Positions 24,250-34,454 are shown, counted from the first letter of the stretch. The stretch: DNA of 64,000 nt from Hermatobates lingyangjiaoensis (GCA_026182355.1 JAPFBL010000116.1:620001-684000); one strand, 5' to 3'. Notes: a model not told the origin generated them from the letters alone. A program made the numbers and translations.

Positions 24250-24445
24250 AAAACAATCCATTTCGAACACTTGGCATTCTTCTTCAGATGACATCTGATT
24301 ATTGAGAAGATAAAAGAAAAAGTGTTCTAGATTAGTGCAATTAGAATCATTGAGATTGTGTTCTAACCTCGTGGTATACTGTTTCTAATTTTTTTGGAAA
24401 TTTGTGTAACCTGAAGAAGAAACTATGGTTCGAAAGAGATTATTT
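24250..24445. mobile_element. Inverted pair of PLE-type hammerhead-like modules, family E
   Basis: A - strand copy (CTGAAGA at 24281-24287, GAAA at 24261-24264) faces a + strand copy (CTGAAGA at 24411-24417, GAAA at 24432-24435). Between core and GAAA both have AGAA...TTC: in the - copy GAATG can pair with TGTTC, in the + copy GAA with TTC. Text after GAAA (GGATTGTTTTTTTA and GAGATTATTTTAAA) is also alike. The arrangement matches the head-to-head modules elsewhere in the window. Confidence 0.5.
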
Positions 24446-24449
24446 TAAA

Positions 24450-25055
24450 AAAACTTCTTATTTATGAACACATGATTCTTAAATTCTTCTGCAAATTATA
24501 TATTTAAGTTTCCTCTAGATGATGAATTAGGTCAGAATAATTCCAGTTATGAAAACATCGTGAGAATAATAACGATACTTATCTAATTAGATTGTACAAT
24601 TTATCGTGTAATGTGGCTTATCCATGAGTATACTTGGTCCCAATCAATAAATCAGACTGACTTCCCGATTTTAGCAATTTGTTAAAATCAAATATAGGAA
24701 AACAAACTGTCTTGAACTTTTTTTACGAGAATAAATGTTATTTTAAATAATATTCTGTCAGTAACAATTCGATTTTGCTAATAATACAGTGTGGGTAAAA
24801 AAAGCCCTGTCTTTGAGCTTAAATTGATTTCACGAAAATACACTCACTGTTCTCAGTATTTTTGGAAACATTCTATCTTCAAACAAGATGAAGAATGCAT
24901 AGGAGTGATCAACTTTGCTCCTTACACACCAGTATTCTTCATTTCATTTTATAATTGTGTGTTACCGAAGCCAAACAGAATCTTAAGTGTTTGACTACTG
25001 TTGTGTTTTTACTTTTGAGATTTTAGAATTGGTCTATTTGTGCCATCATTTATTT
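24450..25055. other. AT-rich, nothing recognised
   Basis: The open frame at 24791-24994 shows no recognisable family and has background composition. Confidence 0.55.
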
Positions 25056-25059
25056 TTCT

Positions 25060-25140
25060 AACTTTTTAGAAAATTTGAGTTAGTAACAGTGCTTCTTGAC
25101 TCTGTGTGTCACTCTTCTTCATATTTGAACTTTTATATAT
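25060..25140 (+). mobile_element. Decayed PLE family B terminal module
   Basis: AAATTTGAGTTAGTAACAG, then CTCTGTGTGTCACTCTTCTT, aligns with the right arm at 17403-17462 and with 28840-28902. The CUGAAGA core has been lost, leaving AGAAAATTTGAG. Confidence 0.55.
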
Positions 25141-25275
25141 TATATTTGTAAATGTTGATACCAGTTCTTTTTTAAGACATATATTATTGAAAATAACACC
25201 AAACTTATCTAATACTTTTTTCCTGACAGACTTCTCAATTTTGGAAAATAATACACTATTTACTTTGTCTACACA
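25141..25275 (-). pseudogene. PLE N-terminal region fragment, copy 1
   Basis: An open stretch of 44 codons on the - strand reads VDKVNSVLFSKIEKSVRKK followed by VLDKFGVIFNNICLKKELV and STFTNI, then runs into TA-rich sequence. The same protein is encoded at 27450-27592 (VLFRKIEKFVKKQVSAK, IFNNVCVKEGLLPKFTNI) and 28626-28767 (VDKIIRLLFSKIETIVKKQ, CIKEGLLPYF). Conservation of protein over DNA between copies shows it is real coding sequence. Position before the RT, inferred from PLE layout, makes it the N-terminal region. No upstream start or downstream RT is attached. It abuts a family B terminal module in the opposite orientation. Confidence 0.65.
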
Positions 25276-25464
25276 GTAAAGTCAATTTTAAAGTTATTTC
25301 AATAATATCAAGAACAATCAGGGTGTTTGCAGGTAGTCACCCAAACCACAGACACTGACTCCCCAAGATTAACAAACAGCTTACAAAACATTGCACTTAA
25401 TAAAATAACACCAAATGTCTTCACTTTGCTTATGTAAACGAAAAAATTCACACAAAAACTTATT

Positions 25465-25565
25465 CATGACCTGAAGATGAATCATGACCTGAAACATGAT
25501 GACTATTGTCAATATACCTAACTCTGTGGACGAAGGAACGAGAGTTTTATTTAGAAAAATTGAGA
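25465..25565 (+). pseudogene. PLE 5' end remnant with hammerhead-like core and N-terminal codons
   Basis: CTGAAGA (25471-25477) followed 13 bases later by GAAACATGATGACTATTG resembles the motif at 28564-28605. Thirty bases on, codons read VDEGTRVLFRKIETC then a stop, matching the N-terminal region fragments at 27450 and 28626. The stem II expected between core and GAAA is not formed cleanly. Confidence 0.5.
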
Positions 25566-25569
25566 CTTG

Positions 25570-26760
25570 TTAAGAAACAGAGTTTCTTATAGATTCTCAA
25601 TATCATATAAGATAGTTTCCTATATTTTATATATAGAATGGCTATATATAACAAGAAGTAGCTAGTTTGATATTATTTTCAATAATATATATATAGAATC
25701 TATTAAGTAATATCAGAAATACATGATTGTTATTCTAATGCATTAATGCACTATTACTAATATGAAGATTGAATTATTAATGCAATAATTAGTAGGATTA
25801 CGTAGGTCCATTATCAAGATTACAATCACATTAATGCCTACAGCATAGCATGTGCCGATAAGTAGTTCTTTACTCAACACCAAAATTACATTTATCGAAC
25901 TACTCGCAATTAAAGACACATTTCATTAGACTTATGAGACCTTAATGCAGTTCCTCTTCTTATATTACAATATTACACTGTTTTATTCCACAATATTGAC
26001 CATGCCAGTCCTGAATAATTAAACACCAGAAAAAATATCCATCCTTGACTAGATTCGGAAACAATCTACAAAAATTAAACCCTCTTTGTTTATTGTTGAT
26101 TTTGCCAATCTTAAGCCAAAAAATTATAATAAACTAGTATGCTATGAAGTTTAATATTCTTTTTACATATTTTAATTTACTATACATGGGGTTTCGATTT
26201 AAGCAGAAATTCATACAGATAAAGTTTTAAAAGTGTTTAAAACTATTGGAAATACATCCTTGCGAAACTATTTAGGAATTCTCGACTACATCCATTGACT
26301 TCATCCAAAAATAACTTTAAATAAAATAATCTTTGTACATAACTTTTTCACTATAATAAAAATTAGGTATATTTGAAGTTTTACTAAAGAGCACCTGCTT
26401 CCTTCCACCTCACGTTCTCGCTCGGTAAAGGGGCCTTTGCACATTCAGGACGGCATACATAGTGTTCTTAGTGGAAAGTTGTAACATAAGTTAGTATTTT
26501 TCAAATACCATTAAATGTTAAACACACATTATCAAAATTGAAATAGGGCTTACTCTTCCACCCTACAAATTCTCTCATATGAGAGTATTTAAAGAATCTG
26601 GACAACATCATTTGATTTTAAATGATTTATTGTCATGTGCCTATGGGTTAAATTTCTGAAAATTACATACATGCCTATATATAACAAGACTTTACAATAA
26701 TCACATGAAATAGAAATCAACGTCTATAGCTCAATAAGAAAAAAGATAATAATAAACTAA
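25570..26760. other. AT-rich, nothing recognised
   Basis: Contains short TA runs near 25685. No coding or repeat feature supported. Confidence 0.6.
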
Positions 26761-26766
26761 AATTAG

Positions 26767-27110
26767 TTAATAATAATTAACTAAAATTAATAAAAGTTGT
26801 ACACTTGGGGATTTGTTCATTGAGGCAGTAGGAGAATTATCGCGCACTAATTTGTCAATTTCATAGCCTTCTAAAACAGTTATTTCACGCAATTTATTGT
26901 TTATACGTAATATTTGTATATTCTGGCCTGGGAAAAATTGGGACATGAATTTATTATTTTGGGGGGATTTGGTTTTCTGTTTAACTTCTTGTACATGTTC
27001 TTTGATTCTTTTGTCAAACGATCTTAGAGTCATGCCTATATAATGAGAAGGGCAATTAGCGCACGACAATTTATATGCACCACTAAGGGAAAGGGTGTCT
27101 TCAAAATCTT
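26767..27110 (-). pseudogene. PLE GIY-YIG endonuclease, second lineage
   Basis: The - strand frame, taken upstream of its ATG, reads GAYKLSCANCPSHYIGMTLR then SFDKRIKEHVQEVKQK. GAY and YIG are the two strands of the nuclease fold, CxxC lies between them as usual in PLEs, and the conserved arginine is in TLRSF/DKRIKEH. Downstream KFMSQFF stands where the conserved histidine block is expected, followed by ITVLEGYEIDKL, equivalent to the family's E-rich end. It closes at a stop at 26767. Sequence differs from the copies at 1361 and 27761, so at least three PLE lineages are present. No RT is attached; at ~27110 it meets an inverted partial duplicate of itself. Confidence 0.8.
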
Positions 27111-27127
27111 CAAAAAGAGCTCAAGAA

Positions 27128-27262
27128 CCCCTTTCTCTTAGTGGTGTATATAAATTGTCGTGCGCTAATTGCCCTTCTTATTATATAGGCATGACTCTAA
27201 GATCGTTTGACAAAAGAATCAAAGAACATGTACAAGAAGTTTAACAGAAAACCAAATCCCAA
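27128..27262 (+). pseudogene. Inverted partial copy of the 26767-27110 endonuclease
   Basis: The + strand repeats the first ~45 codons of the neighbouring - strand fragment, including IGMTLRSFDKRIKEHVQEV, then hits a stop where the other copy continues with KQK. The CANC cysteine block is altered to CRALIAL-type by frame change. The two copies are joined by a short spacer with matching flanks (AAGGGAAAGGGT and ACCCCTTTCTCTT), forming a foldback. Confidence 0.7.
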
Positions 27263-27373
27263 CAATAATAAATTCATGCCCCATTTTGCCAAATATTTAG
27301 TCATCAATAACCACCAATTTTTCCCATACCAAAATATAACACTCTCGTTATTTTGTCTACGTAATAAAGTACA

Positions 27374-27425
27374 TCTCCTATAGTCAACATGTTTCGAATG
27401 ATCAACATTGGTTTATTATATATGA
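27374..27425 (-). ncRNA. Hammerhead-like remnant, family B 5' type
   Basis: On the - strand: AATG-TTGAT-CATT stem-loop, CGAAACATGTTGACTATAGG. GAAA, the ACATGT palindrome and U17 are present, but the upstream core heptamer is lost (reads AATAAAC). Counterpart of 28564-28605. Confidence 0.45.
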
Positions 27426-27449
27426 ACAAAGTGAAGATAGTACGGTTAT

Positions 27450-27592
27450 TGTGTGGCCAAAATTACGAGAGTATTATTTAGAAAAATTGAGAAATTTGTT
27501 AAGAAACAGGTGTCAGCTAAGTTGGTGTCATTTTCAATAACGTGTGTGTCAAGGAAGGACTGCTACCAAAATTTACAAATATATATATACTA
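27450..27592 (+). pseudogene. PLE N-terminal region fragment, copy 2
   Basis: Codons read VAKITRVLFRKIEKFVKKQ and VSAK, then one base is lost, and the frame resumes with GVIFNNVCVKEGLLPKFTNI before a short TA run. Compared with 25141-25275 and 28626-28767 the protein is plainly the same. The single-base deletion within the AAGTTGG stretch is the only clear disabling change in this piece. Confidence 0.65.
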
Positions 27593-27599
27593 TATATCA

Positions 27600-27760
27600 A
27601 TGATCAAATTAGATGCAAAAACATCTTGGTGAGATGTTCAGAGGAGTGGGAGGGAATAGTTGTATTTTAAAAGGGTGTAAATGCAGGAAAGGACAAATGT
27701 CCAGAGAGACATGTTTGGGGAAACAAAGAAGTACATTAGGAAAGAGTAAAAAACTATCCG
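27600..27760 (-). mobile_element. 3' non-coding region of PLE family A
   Basis: Directly downstream (on -) of the stop of the 27761 endonuclease and closely similar to 18925-19110. The hammerhead part seen there is missing: the text goes from AACATCTCACC through GCATCTAATTTGATCATTG to TA-rich DNA. Confidence 0.7.
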
Positions 27761-28095
27761 CTAGCTGTCAACCCTCTTAGAACAGGCTCTTGCCCTCGTT
27801 AAGAAAGTATCAAGCTTGCAGAGCCCATTAATTGAGTTTATAATATCTGATCTATTAAATTTAATCAGCGAGGGTTCGATAATATTTCTTAACAACATCG
27901 ATTTTTCATAGGTAATAAATTTAGCTCCTGTCCAATCAATATGATGATTTTCATTATTTATATGCAAGAATAAGACACTACTTTTTTCCTGTCTACTTAT
28001 GTTGTATTGGTGTTCTTTTACATGTGTCTTTAAAGATTTACCAGTTCGACCAATATAATTTGTATGACAATTTTTGCACTGAATTTTATAAATTA
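27761..28095 (-). pseudogene. PLE GIY-YIG endonuclease, family A
   Basis: Residues IYKIQCKNCHTNYIGRTGKS then LKTHVKEHQYNI give the PLE GIY-YIG signature with CxxC. SSVLFLHINNENHHIDW contains the histidine block, and GAKFITYEKSMLLRNIIEP provides the RNIIEP helix with its glutamate. The protein ends at a stop at 27761 after about 110 residues with no internal stop, so this domain looks complete and only recently separated. Sequence above 28095 switches to a + strand PLE fragment, so the RT that should precede this domain is gone. The start at 28150 that an ATG rule would pick lies in the wrong fragment. Confidence 0.85.
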
Positions 28096-28103
28096 CTAGA
28101 AAA

Positions 28104-28300
28104 ATGACTAAAGCCGATAAATCAAAAGTAACTGTAATATTAAATAACAAAGATTACGTAGACAAAATTGGGTCGATGTTAAAAGGTAAAAATATGCATA
28201 CAAAGTTAAGGTCCAATACTTTGGAAAGGATAAATAGTTCGTTTAATAAAAAAATTAAAACTAACCCGAAACTTAAAAAATCAACCCGAGCTTGTTATTT
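28104..28300 (+). pseudogene. PLE reverse transcriptase, first motif
   Basis: The + strand reads MTKADKSKVTVILNNKDYVDKI followed closely by GSML, NMHTKLRSNTLERIN and FNKKIKTNPKLKK. TKADKxxxxVIL...DY is the conserved opening of the PLE RT domain (usually KADKGN), and the spacing to the KLxxxTLE region is right. About 65 codons are open; after that no RT core follows and the sequence ends in a TA tract at 28330. It is joined head to head with the - strand endonuclease at ~28100, so these are not one gene. Confidence 0.7.
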
Positions 28301-28349
28301 AATTTTTATCGAAATCCCCTTCATTACCATATATATATATACGGATTGA

Positions 28350-28560
28350 TCATCTATCTTGAAGTGTTGACTCTAATACGGGTTGACTCAATCATCAAGA
28401 AAATTCATCATTAAAGGTAATTAAAGAAAAAAACTCAAGCGCATTCAAGAATCACCACGTTTTCGGGGAACTCATTTCATTCAAGGTTATGTTTATAAAT
28501 ATATATAATCCAAAACTAAACAAAACTTAGCTCATACCTGTTTTCTAATAAGCTTCTTAT
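28350..28560. other. AT-rich, nothing recognised
   Basis: No supported feature between the RT fragment and the next PLE piece. Confidence 0.5.
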
Positions 28561-28563
28561 TTT

Positions 28564-28605
28564 CAGGACGATAATGAATGTTGATCATTCAAAACATGTC
28601 GACTA
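28564..28605 (+). ncRNA. Hammerhead-like motif upstream of PLE N-terminal codons
   Basis: AGGACGA stands at the position of CUGANGA, followed by a perfect 5-bp stem GAATG-TTGAT-CATTC, then AAAACATGTC in place of GAAACATGTC. ACATGT is the palindromic stem III and GACTATAGG the putative stem I strand. The core is mutated at two ends. Located ~20 bases before the N-terminal coding fragment, as expected of a PLE 5' terminal repeat. Confidence 0.5.
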
Positions 28606-28625
28606 TAGGAAATACACTATATTGT

Positions 28626-28767
28626 GTAGACAAAATAATAAGATTGTTATTTAGTAAAATTGAGACAATTGTTAAAAAACAGGTATCAGCTAAGTTTAGT
28701 GTCATTTTCAGTCATTTATGTATTAAGGAAGGTCTGCTTCCATACTTTTAGATATAAATATATATAT
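28626..28767 (+). pseudogene. PLE N-terminal region fragment, copy 3
   Basis: Open for 46 codons: VDKIIRLLFSKIETIVKKQ, VSAKFSVIFSHLCIKEGLL, PYF, then a stop and TA-rich sequence. This is the best preserved of the N-terminal copies because no frameshift interrupts it. It is followed by a family B terminal module in the same orientation. Confidence 0.65.
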
Positions 28768-28769
28768 TT

Positions 28770-28902
28770 TTTCCTTGTCGTTGCGTCTACAACGTCCTTG
28801 GTCTCCCTTTCTCTTTTCTACTGAAGACGGGTTACCCCAAAAATTTGATCTGTAAGTGTGTTTCCTTACTCTGTGTGTTACTTTTCTTGAATTTTGAACT
28901 CT
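28770..28902 (+). mobile_element. PLE family B terminal module with broken hammerhead
   Basis: Aligns with the right arm at 17340-17462 (TTGGTCTCCCTTTCTCTTTTC, TGTAAGTGTGT, CTCTGTGTGTTACTTTTCTT). Core CTGAAGA is at 28821-28827 and stem II GGG-TTA-CCC is kept by different bases from 17391-17399, which is compensatory change. The following GAAA reads CAAA, so G12 is lost and activity is not expected. Confidence 0.65.
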
Positions 28903-28904
28903 TG

Positions 28905-28930
<26 letters not shown>
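28905..28930. repeat. (TA)n microsatellite
   Basis: TA run separating the family B module from a family C module. Confidence 0.95.
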
Positions 28931-28936
<6 letters not shown>

Positions 28937-28974
28937 ATTATGCAAACGGCGTTTTGTCTGTTTTCTAGGTTCAC

Positions 28975-29050
28975 TATCAAACTCTCAATGATGATATTTC
29001 GGATTTATTTGAAAACCTTTTTCATAGGCCTACTAACAAAGGATAACAAA
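28975..29050 (-). mobile_element. PLE family C terminal remnant
   Basis: The - strand reads GTAGGCCTATGAAAAAGGTTT, then TCAAATAAATCC and GAAATATCATCATTGAGAG. It is nearly the same as 1025-1072 but with a mutated stem II and stem III. Confidence 0.6.
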
Positions 29051-29059
29051 AAAAATATA

Positions 29060-31865
29060 ATCATTAACAAGTATACAATATGAAAATAAGTACAAACCCT
29101 TACACATACACACACACACTCATACAGAGTAGATGCCAATGACATCCAACTTTTAATTGTTGGTAAAAAATTGTTCTCCAATAAGTGTAAAAGTATCTGT
29201 AGTTAAGAATTTTTTAATAACCAACTATAGTTTCTTTTTTTAATTGTTCAATAAATATTCATTTTTTTTAAAAAAGCAATCACCACTGTTAATATTTGTA
29301 TGAGCTTGTAGACTATATATTTAAAGTTACCTTAGAATATAATGATGGACTTTCGGTAGTTGTAAGAAAACATTATTAAGGCTTCTATTCAAAATGCAAA
29401 CAAGACTATTAAGGGTTTTCAAATAAATGTTACACTAGAATGATATATTTGTAAATAGAGGAATCACGTTGGAGTAATATATAAATTGCAACTTTTTTGA
29501 GTATTGCAATTTACATATTTACATATTGTGCACGTTAAAAAAAAATTGTTTTTAGTTCTTTAAGGCCACTGTAAGAAGTTTTAAGGAAATCAAAGATACC
29601 TCGTTGTTTGATACCTTTAATAACGCATGAATTTGAAGTAGATGAAGATATAATACATGATATATTGTAAAATGTATTTATAAGTACTTGACGAATTAGG
29701 GTATGATGAGGAGGGTTATGTGTTGACTTTATTAAGAGATTTCCTATCTTGGGAGGCTGTCATAACAGCCTCATCTATTACATCTAAAGCCTTCATTCTG
29801 CTTCAACTAAAACTGCAATATTCTTATAAATATGTTACAAGAAATGTTTAACTAATATAATATATTTTATTATGATCTTAATATGTGTAGAACCAAATTG
29901 TTGAAACAATAAACGTAAATGTTAAAATTTAAATTATTATAATTTGACATTTAGCTATTTATTCTTATTAGTAACTAAAAATTATTAATATAAATTATTT
30001 TTATCAGATTTTACAACTGCTAATGCAAGGAAGCCACACAAATCACTATTCGCCTTTATTCATCGTTTACTACTCAGATATTAGTTAGACTAATTGTTAA
30101 TCCTATGCCACTTGTAAAGGTTTGGTTTTGAAATTTATACGATATTTGTGATAAGCTAGACTCAAATTAAAGAATCTGAGTAAGATCAATGAAATGATGA
30201 ATAAAGAATGAAAGTAAATAATATTTATAAAAAAATTAAAAATCAAGAAAACAATGAACGTCCCAGTTGAAGTTGAGTAGCAGATTCAACTCGGAGAATA
30301 TAAATAGATTACGAGGCCTTTTATGAATCATTTTGCAACTTTTATGTATGCTTACATACAAACATACAATATTTATTATATAATTAAAGTAATAATTTTA
30401 TAAAATAAAAGCTTAATTATTCTAAATATGACAAGGGTACAACTAATGAAAAAGTACTAAAAAAAGTAGAAGCAGGTTATGAACTGCTGCTAAAGGTCAA
30501 AGGAGATATTAACAAAGGCATGATGGCCAGTTTGACTATTTCAACGGATTAAGACTCAAACACTGACAGCTTACCCTTATCAAGAAGTCAAAATGTCAGA
30601 ATTACGACATCAGCTATTCTTCCAATAAATATTATAGTAAACCTCACCATTCCTAACCTGCTACTGATTCCAAGTTTATCACAAATTAGTTGTATGAATT
30701 AGTATCTTGACTATATAGTCATGAAACTATTCAAAAATGTTCCATTTTTCTTTAATTTACTGTTTATATAAAATATAGAATAGATAAAAAACATGATTTT
30801 TTATTTCTAAAGAATACAATCTAAATATAAAATAGCCCCTTACAATAAAAAGTTTATAAACTACCTGAGAATAGGGATCTTACTTTTAAAAAATGCCGAA
30901 TGACAACTTTATTTGCTAAAAAACCACAATTATGTTAGATTAATTTTAATTTTCAACAAATAAAGAATAGTGATAACGAAACAATGAATGTTATTATTTC
31001 GAGGTTTTTCAAACCAAACACACAGAAGGTGTTTGGGAACCATAATTTTTATACGGTTCGTATCTAATTTGAGAAATATAAAGTTATTACAAACCAATTT
31101 TATGATACTGAAACATGAAAAAAGTATCACCCTATTATAAAAAATCCAGCATATCTCGTAATCTGTTGTTATAAAAGTCTGACCTGTTTCCCACCTACTA
31201 TATCTTCAAGCAGGAATAAAACAGAGTCAAGGAATACTGAGTTGAAATACCCATCAAATACCTATTGAAGGTGTTTAAACTCAGAATTCTTTGAAGTATG
31301 ATTAGTTCTACTTGAAAATTTGTACAACCAATCAGAGGTTTATAACAACGGTTCTCGATGCATGACGGATTTGTATAATAATATGTGTAATAATAAAATG
31401 TACTAACAAAAAAATCAAACCAAATAAAGTCATATTTGTAACAATTCAGTAATTTTTTCCTGAATTTTTCAAAAATATTTTGTTTTTTTATTGGAGCAAA
31501 CAGACAATTTTGTTTGTCATTAAACTAATTAATGCTCATTATGTTCATTATGCAATATTAGTATTATTATGTTATTATTGTATTAATTATTATGTAGTAT
31601 TATGTTCATTAAACTAATAAATCCAACCTACCATGCCAATAATCCGAATGAAGAAATATTCATTGTGTCTTTGTTATTAACTTTTCTATGTTCTTCTTAT
31701 GACCAACTTGTAAACCATTCTAAATGTTGTTACAAACCATTTCGAATGGTTTAATTTAAAAAATATTTTTGCATGATTATTAACTATGCGAATTCTTCGC
31801 CATATAAGAGTACTTTAATGATTTCAGTATAATACCTTTCAATGATTTGATATTTTTTACTTACT
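29060..31865. other. AT-rich, nothing recognised
   Basis: About 2.8 kb without coding, RNA or repeat signal that I can support. A (CA)n-like stretch lies near 29105-29120. Confidence 0.6.
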
Positions 31866-31869
31866 AGTT

Positions 31870-32102
31870 ATCTTGACATACATTAATAGTATTAGTAGGC
31901 AACCCTTTAGGTTGCAGTGGCTGTCCTAGAAGGGAGCACACATAGGCCGAAGATTGGGCCCTTTGTGATACAAAACAATGAAGATTGATTCTACATTGGG
32001 AGCCCTCAATTTTGTCTAACTCAAGTGTATTTAGAGCTGGGATCTTTAACGTGTACCTTTACAGCTTAACGACCAGGGCCAGATGACATCCATCTTGACA
32101 TA
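31870..32102 (-). mobile_element. SINE-related insertion with 11-bp target duplication
   Basis: ATCTTGACATA occurs at 31870-31880 and again at 32092-32102, bracketing ~211 bp. The insert on the - strand contains CGTTAAAGATCCCAGCTCTA and TTGAGGGCTCCCAATGTA, matching the body of the SINE at 49398-49695 (GTTAAAGATCCCTACTCTA, GGACTCCCAATGTA). No tRNA-like head is seen, so the copy is 5'-truncated or of a sister type. The insert end at 31881 lacks a poly(A). Confidence 0.7.
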
Positions 32103-32104
32103 TA

Positions 32105-34035
32105 TAAATATATTAAATAAATGTATTGAACTAGAGCCTATTGACTACAGCTTCAAACAAGCTGTTAGTAGGAATGTCTTACTGTCCATTTAACTTTTCT
32201 GTTAATAAACTATTATCACACTCATAAAAATCAATTTTATCAATCACTGATTATCATGTAGCAAAATTTTGGTACAAATATAATACTCTTAAATAATAAT
32301 AAATAAAATGCTCTTAAAATAAGTTCTTAAAATAATGCTCTTCAAATTTTTTCAATAAGTTCATAAACCTAGAGATATTTACATATGTTAACAGAAACTA
32401 AAATTGAAATTAAATTACCCGTTTTAAGAGGATTCAAGAGTTTACTAAAGAATTTGAAGGTTACTAAGTCGATAAAGCAGTCTTCTTCGACTACTCAGGA
32501 GTGCATTCAAATTCCATAAGGCATGCTTATTTGCATTAATATTGTTGGCTAACTTTATGAAGTGAGTTAATATTTATTGAAATATAAAAAAGAAAAATAT
32601 ACTCAACTTTACTGTAAGTAACTGTGTAATGAAACTCATGGGCAGCTGTTTCCATTTCAACAGTTATGATAAAAATGAAATCATTGTTAAAGTACCTTAA
32701 AACTAAAATATGGATAACTAATATGTAAGGTAAGTAACATTCAAAGAATTATATTACTAATAAAATTTCATGAAAGCAGTGAGCAATGCAGTTTGATGCA
32801 TTGTCAATTAGGTTTTCAGCGGTAATACCCAAAATGCTGATGAGATTATATTTAAAAATAAAGTATCTTTTACTGTTATTTCATTTATATTATAAAATTT
32901 CATTTATTTTCTAATCAGATACTTATATTGATGAAAAAAAAAAATAAATCAAACAAATCCGGCAAGTGACTAACAGTAATTTTACTCCTTTTCGTGTGAG
33001 AGGCGAAGGTGCGACTCATTCATTTAACAACAACCAGTTAAACAATGGACGAATCACAGTGTTGTGTCACCCATTTAAATAAAACCATGGTATAATTATC
33101 TTTGTCATGGTTTAATATTGCATAAAAACAACGGGGTTCATTCCCATACTAACACCAATAGAACTATCAAATTTCAATAAGATTAAACTTATGGAGTTAG
33201 CTGTAAGATGTTCACAGGATTCTTTCATACAGAGAAGGAAGGATCAATGAAAAAAGATTAAAAACGAATTTAGGGAATCTGAAAAGGTTTAATCCGTCAA
33301 AACTGAAAATCGGTATGCTGATTTATAGTAAAATAAAAAAAATAGTAAAATTTATTATTTTTTTTTGTTCAATAAGTTCATAAACCTAGAGATATCGACA
33401 TGTGTTAACAGAAACTAAATACAGAAATACAAATTTTTGTAAAGGGTTGAAATAACTTGAATTCATGTTTAAATTTGAATATCCAATACAGAAATAATAT
33501 CAATATAAATAAGAAATAATCTACAGGAGTCGTGTCCATTTTGATTTAAAAGTCAATATATTCTCCCTCTATTTTGTCCCTTTATTTATTGTCAGCTATA
33601 AATAACCCTCACTTTCTATATCATAAGAAAACATTACTGATCATATCAAAATATTACTGAAATGAAATCTAAGAAATAAAAATTTAATGTTATTTCTTAT
33701 ATGGACCAATTCGTAATAACCATGGAATGAATATCTCACAAAACAAATGTTATGTTTTCAACATTATAGGCTTTAAAACTATAAAATTATTACATCGCAA
33801 TCAAATTTGTAAGTATGACTGTTATATAAAAGATAAACGCAAAGGTATAAAATAACGTTATAAAGTATTTGACAACCTATCTTAATTAGGATACAGGAAG
33901 TTTTTCAAGGCTCAAACTGTTTAACAGTTTGCTGAGACAGTTTAAAGGAGGGTTCAGCATAAAGCGTAAACCATTTTGTGCCATTAATTTCTTGTTTGCC
34001 ATTCTGTGCTGTTTAGACGCAAAAAGTGTCCTTTA
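32105..34035. other. AT-rich with a pair of direct repeats
   Basis: A 52-base block starting TTCAATAAGTTCATAAACCT occurs at 32351-32402 and, slightly diverged, at 33368-33419. The ~965 bp between contains no coding signal. A solo-terminus-like text (ACTCAACTTTACTGTAAGTAA) lies near 32600-32625. Confidence 0.5.
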
Positions 34036-34039
34036 TTTG

Positions 34040-34115
34040 ATATTTGAAAGTCACATTATCATGAGTCAGCCACATTACCAAGTTCATTCCTAATCAGGGA
34101 TCCAAACTGAGCATC
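34040..34115 (-). repeat. Possible SINE-tail remnant
   Basis: GAGTCAGCCACATTACCAAG resembles GCGAGCCACATTACCAGG next to the SINE remnant at 7790-7895. Too short for certainty. Confidence 0.3.
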
Positions 34116-34454
34116 TCATACATGATAAAAAACATTTCATGTCATTTGCTGAATCTACTCATTAAAACAGTTTGTGCTAAAGGCAAACACTCTAATCAGT
34201 GGACTACATCGAAAAAAGTAGTAGTCTATAATGTCGGCAAAAAACCGTTTTCAGGAGAAATGAAGAATACAAATGTCTTATTAAACACAGGTGATATTTA
34301 TCTCCTTTCTTTGTTTTTGACTTTAAAGTTTTATTTATTAGTTCGTTTTGACCGCCATTTATTTGTGACTCTTTATTTTATATTTCATCTTTGTTAACTC
34401 TTTTATTTCAATATTTTATTTAATAAAGAGTGTTGTATATCCATGTGAAGTTTA

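Noticed and set aside
28104..28150. ATG at 28150 (- strand) as the start of the endonuclease gene
   Set aside because: The first ~20 codons are antisense to the + strand RT fragment; PLE homology begins only below ~28095.
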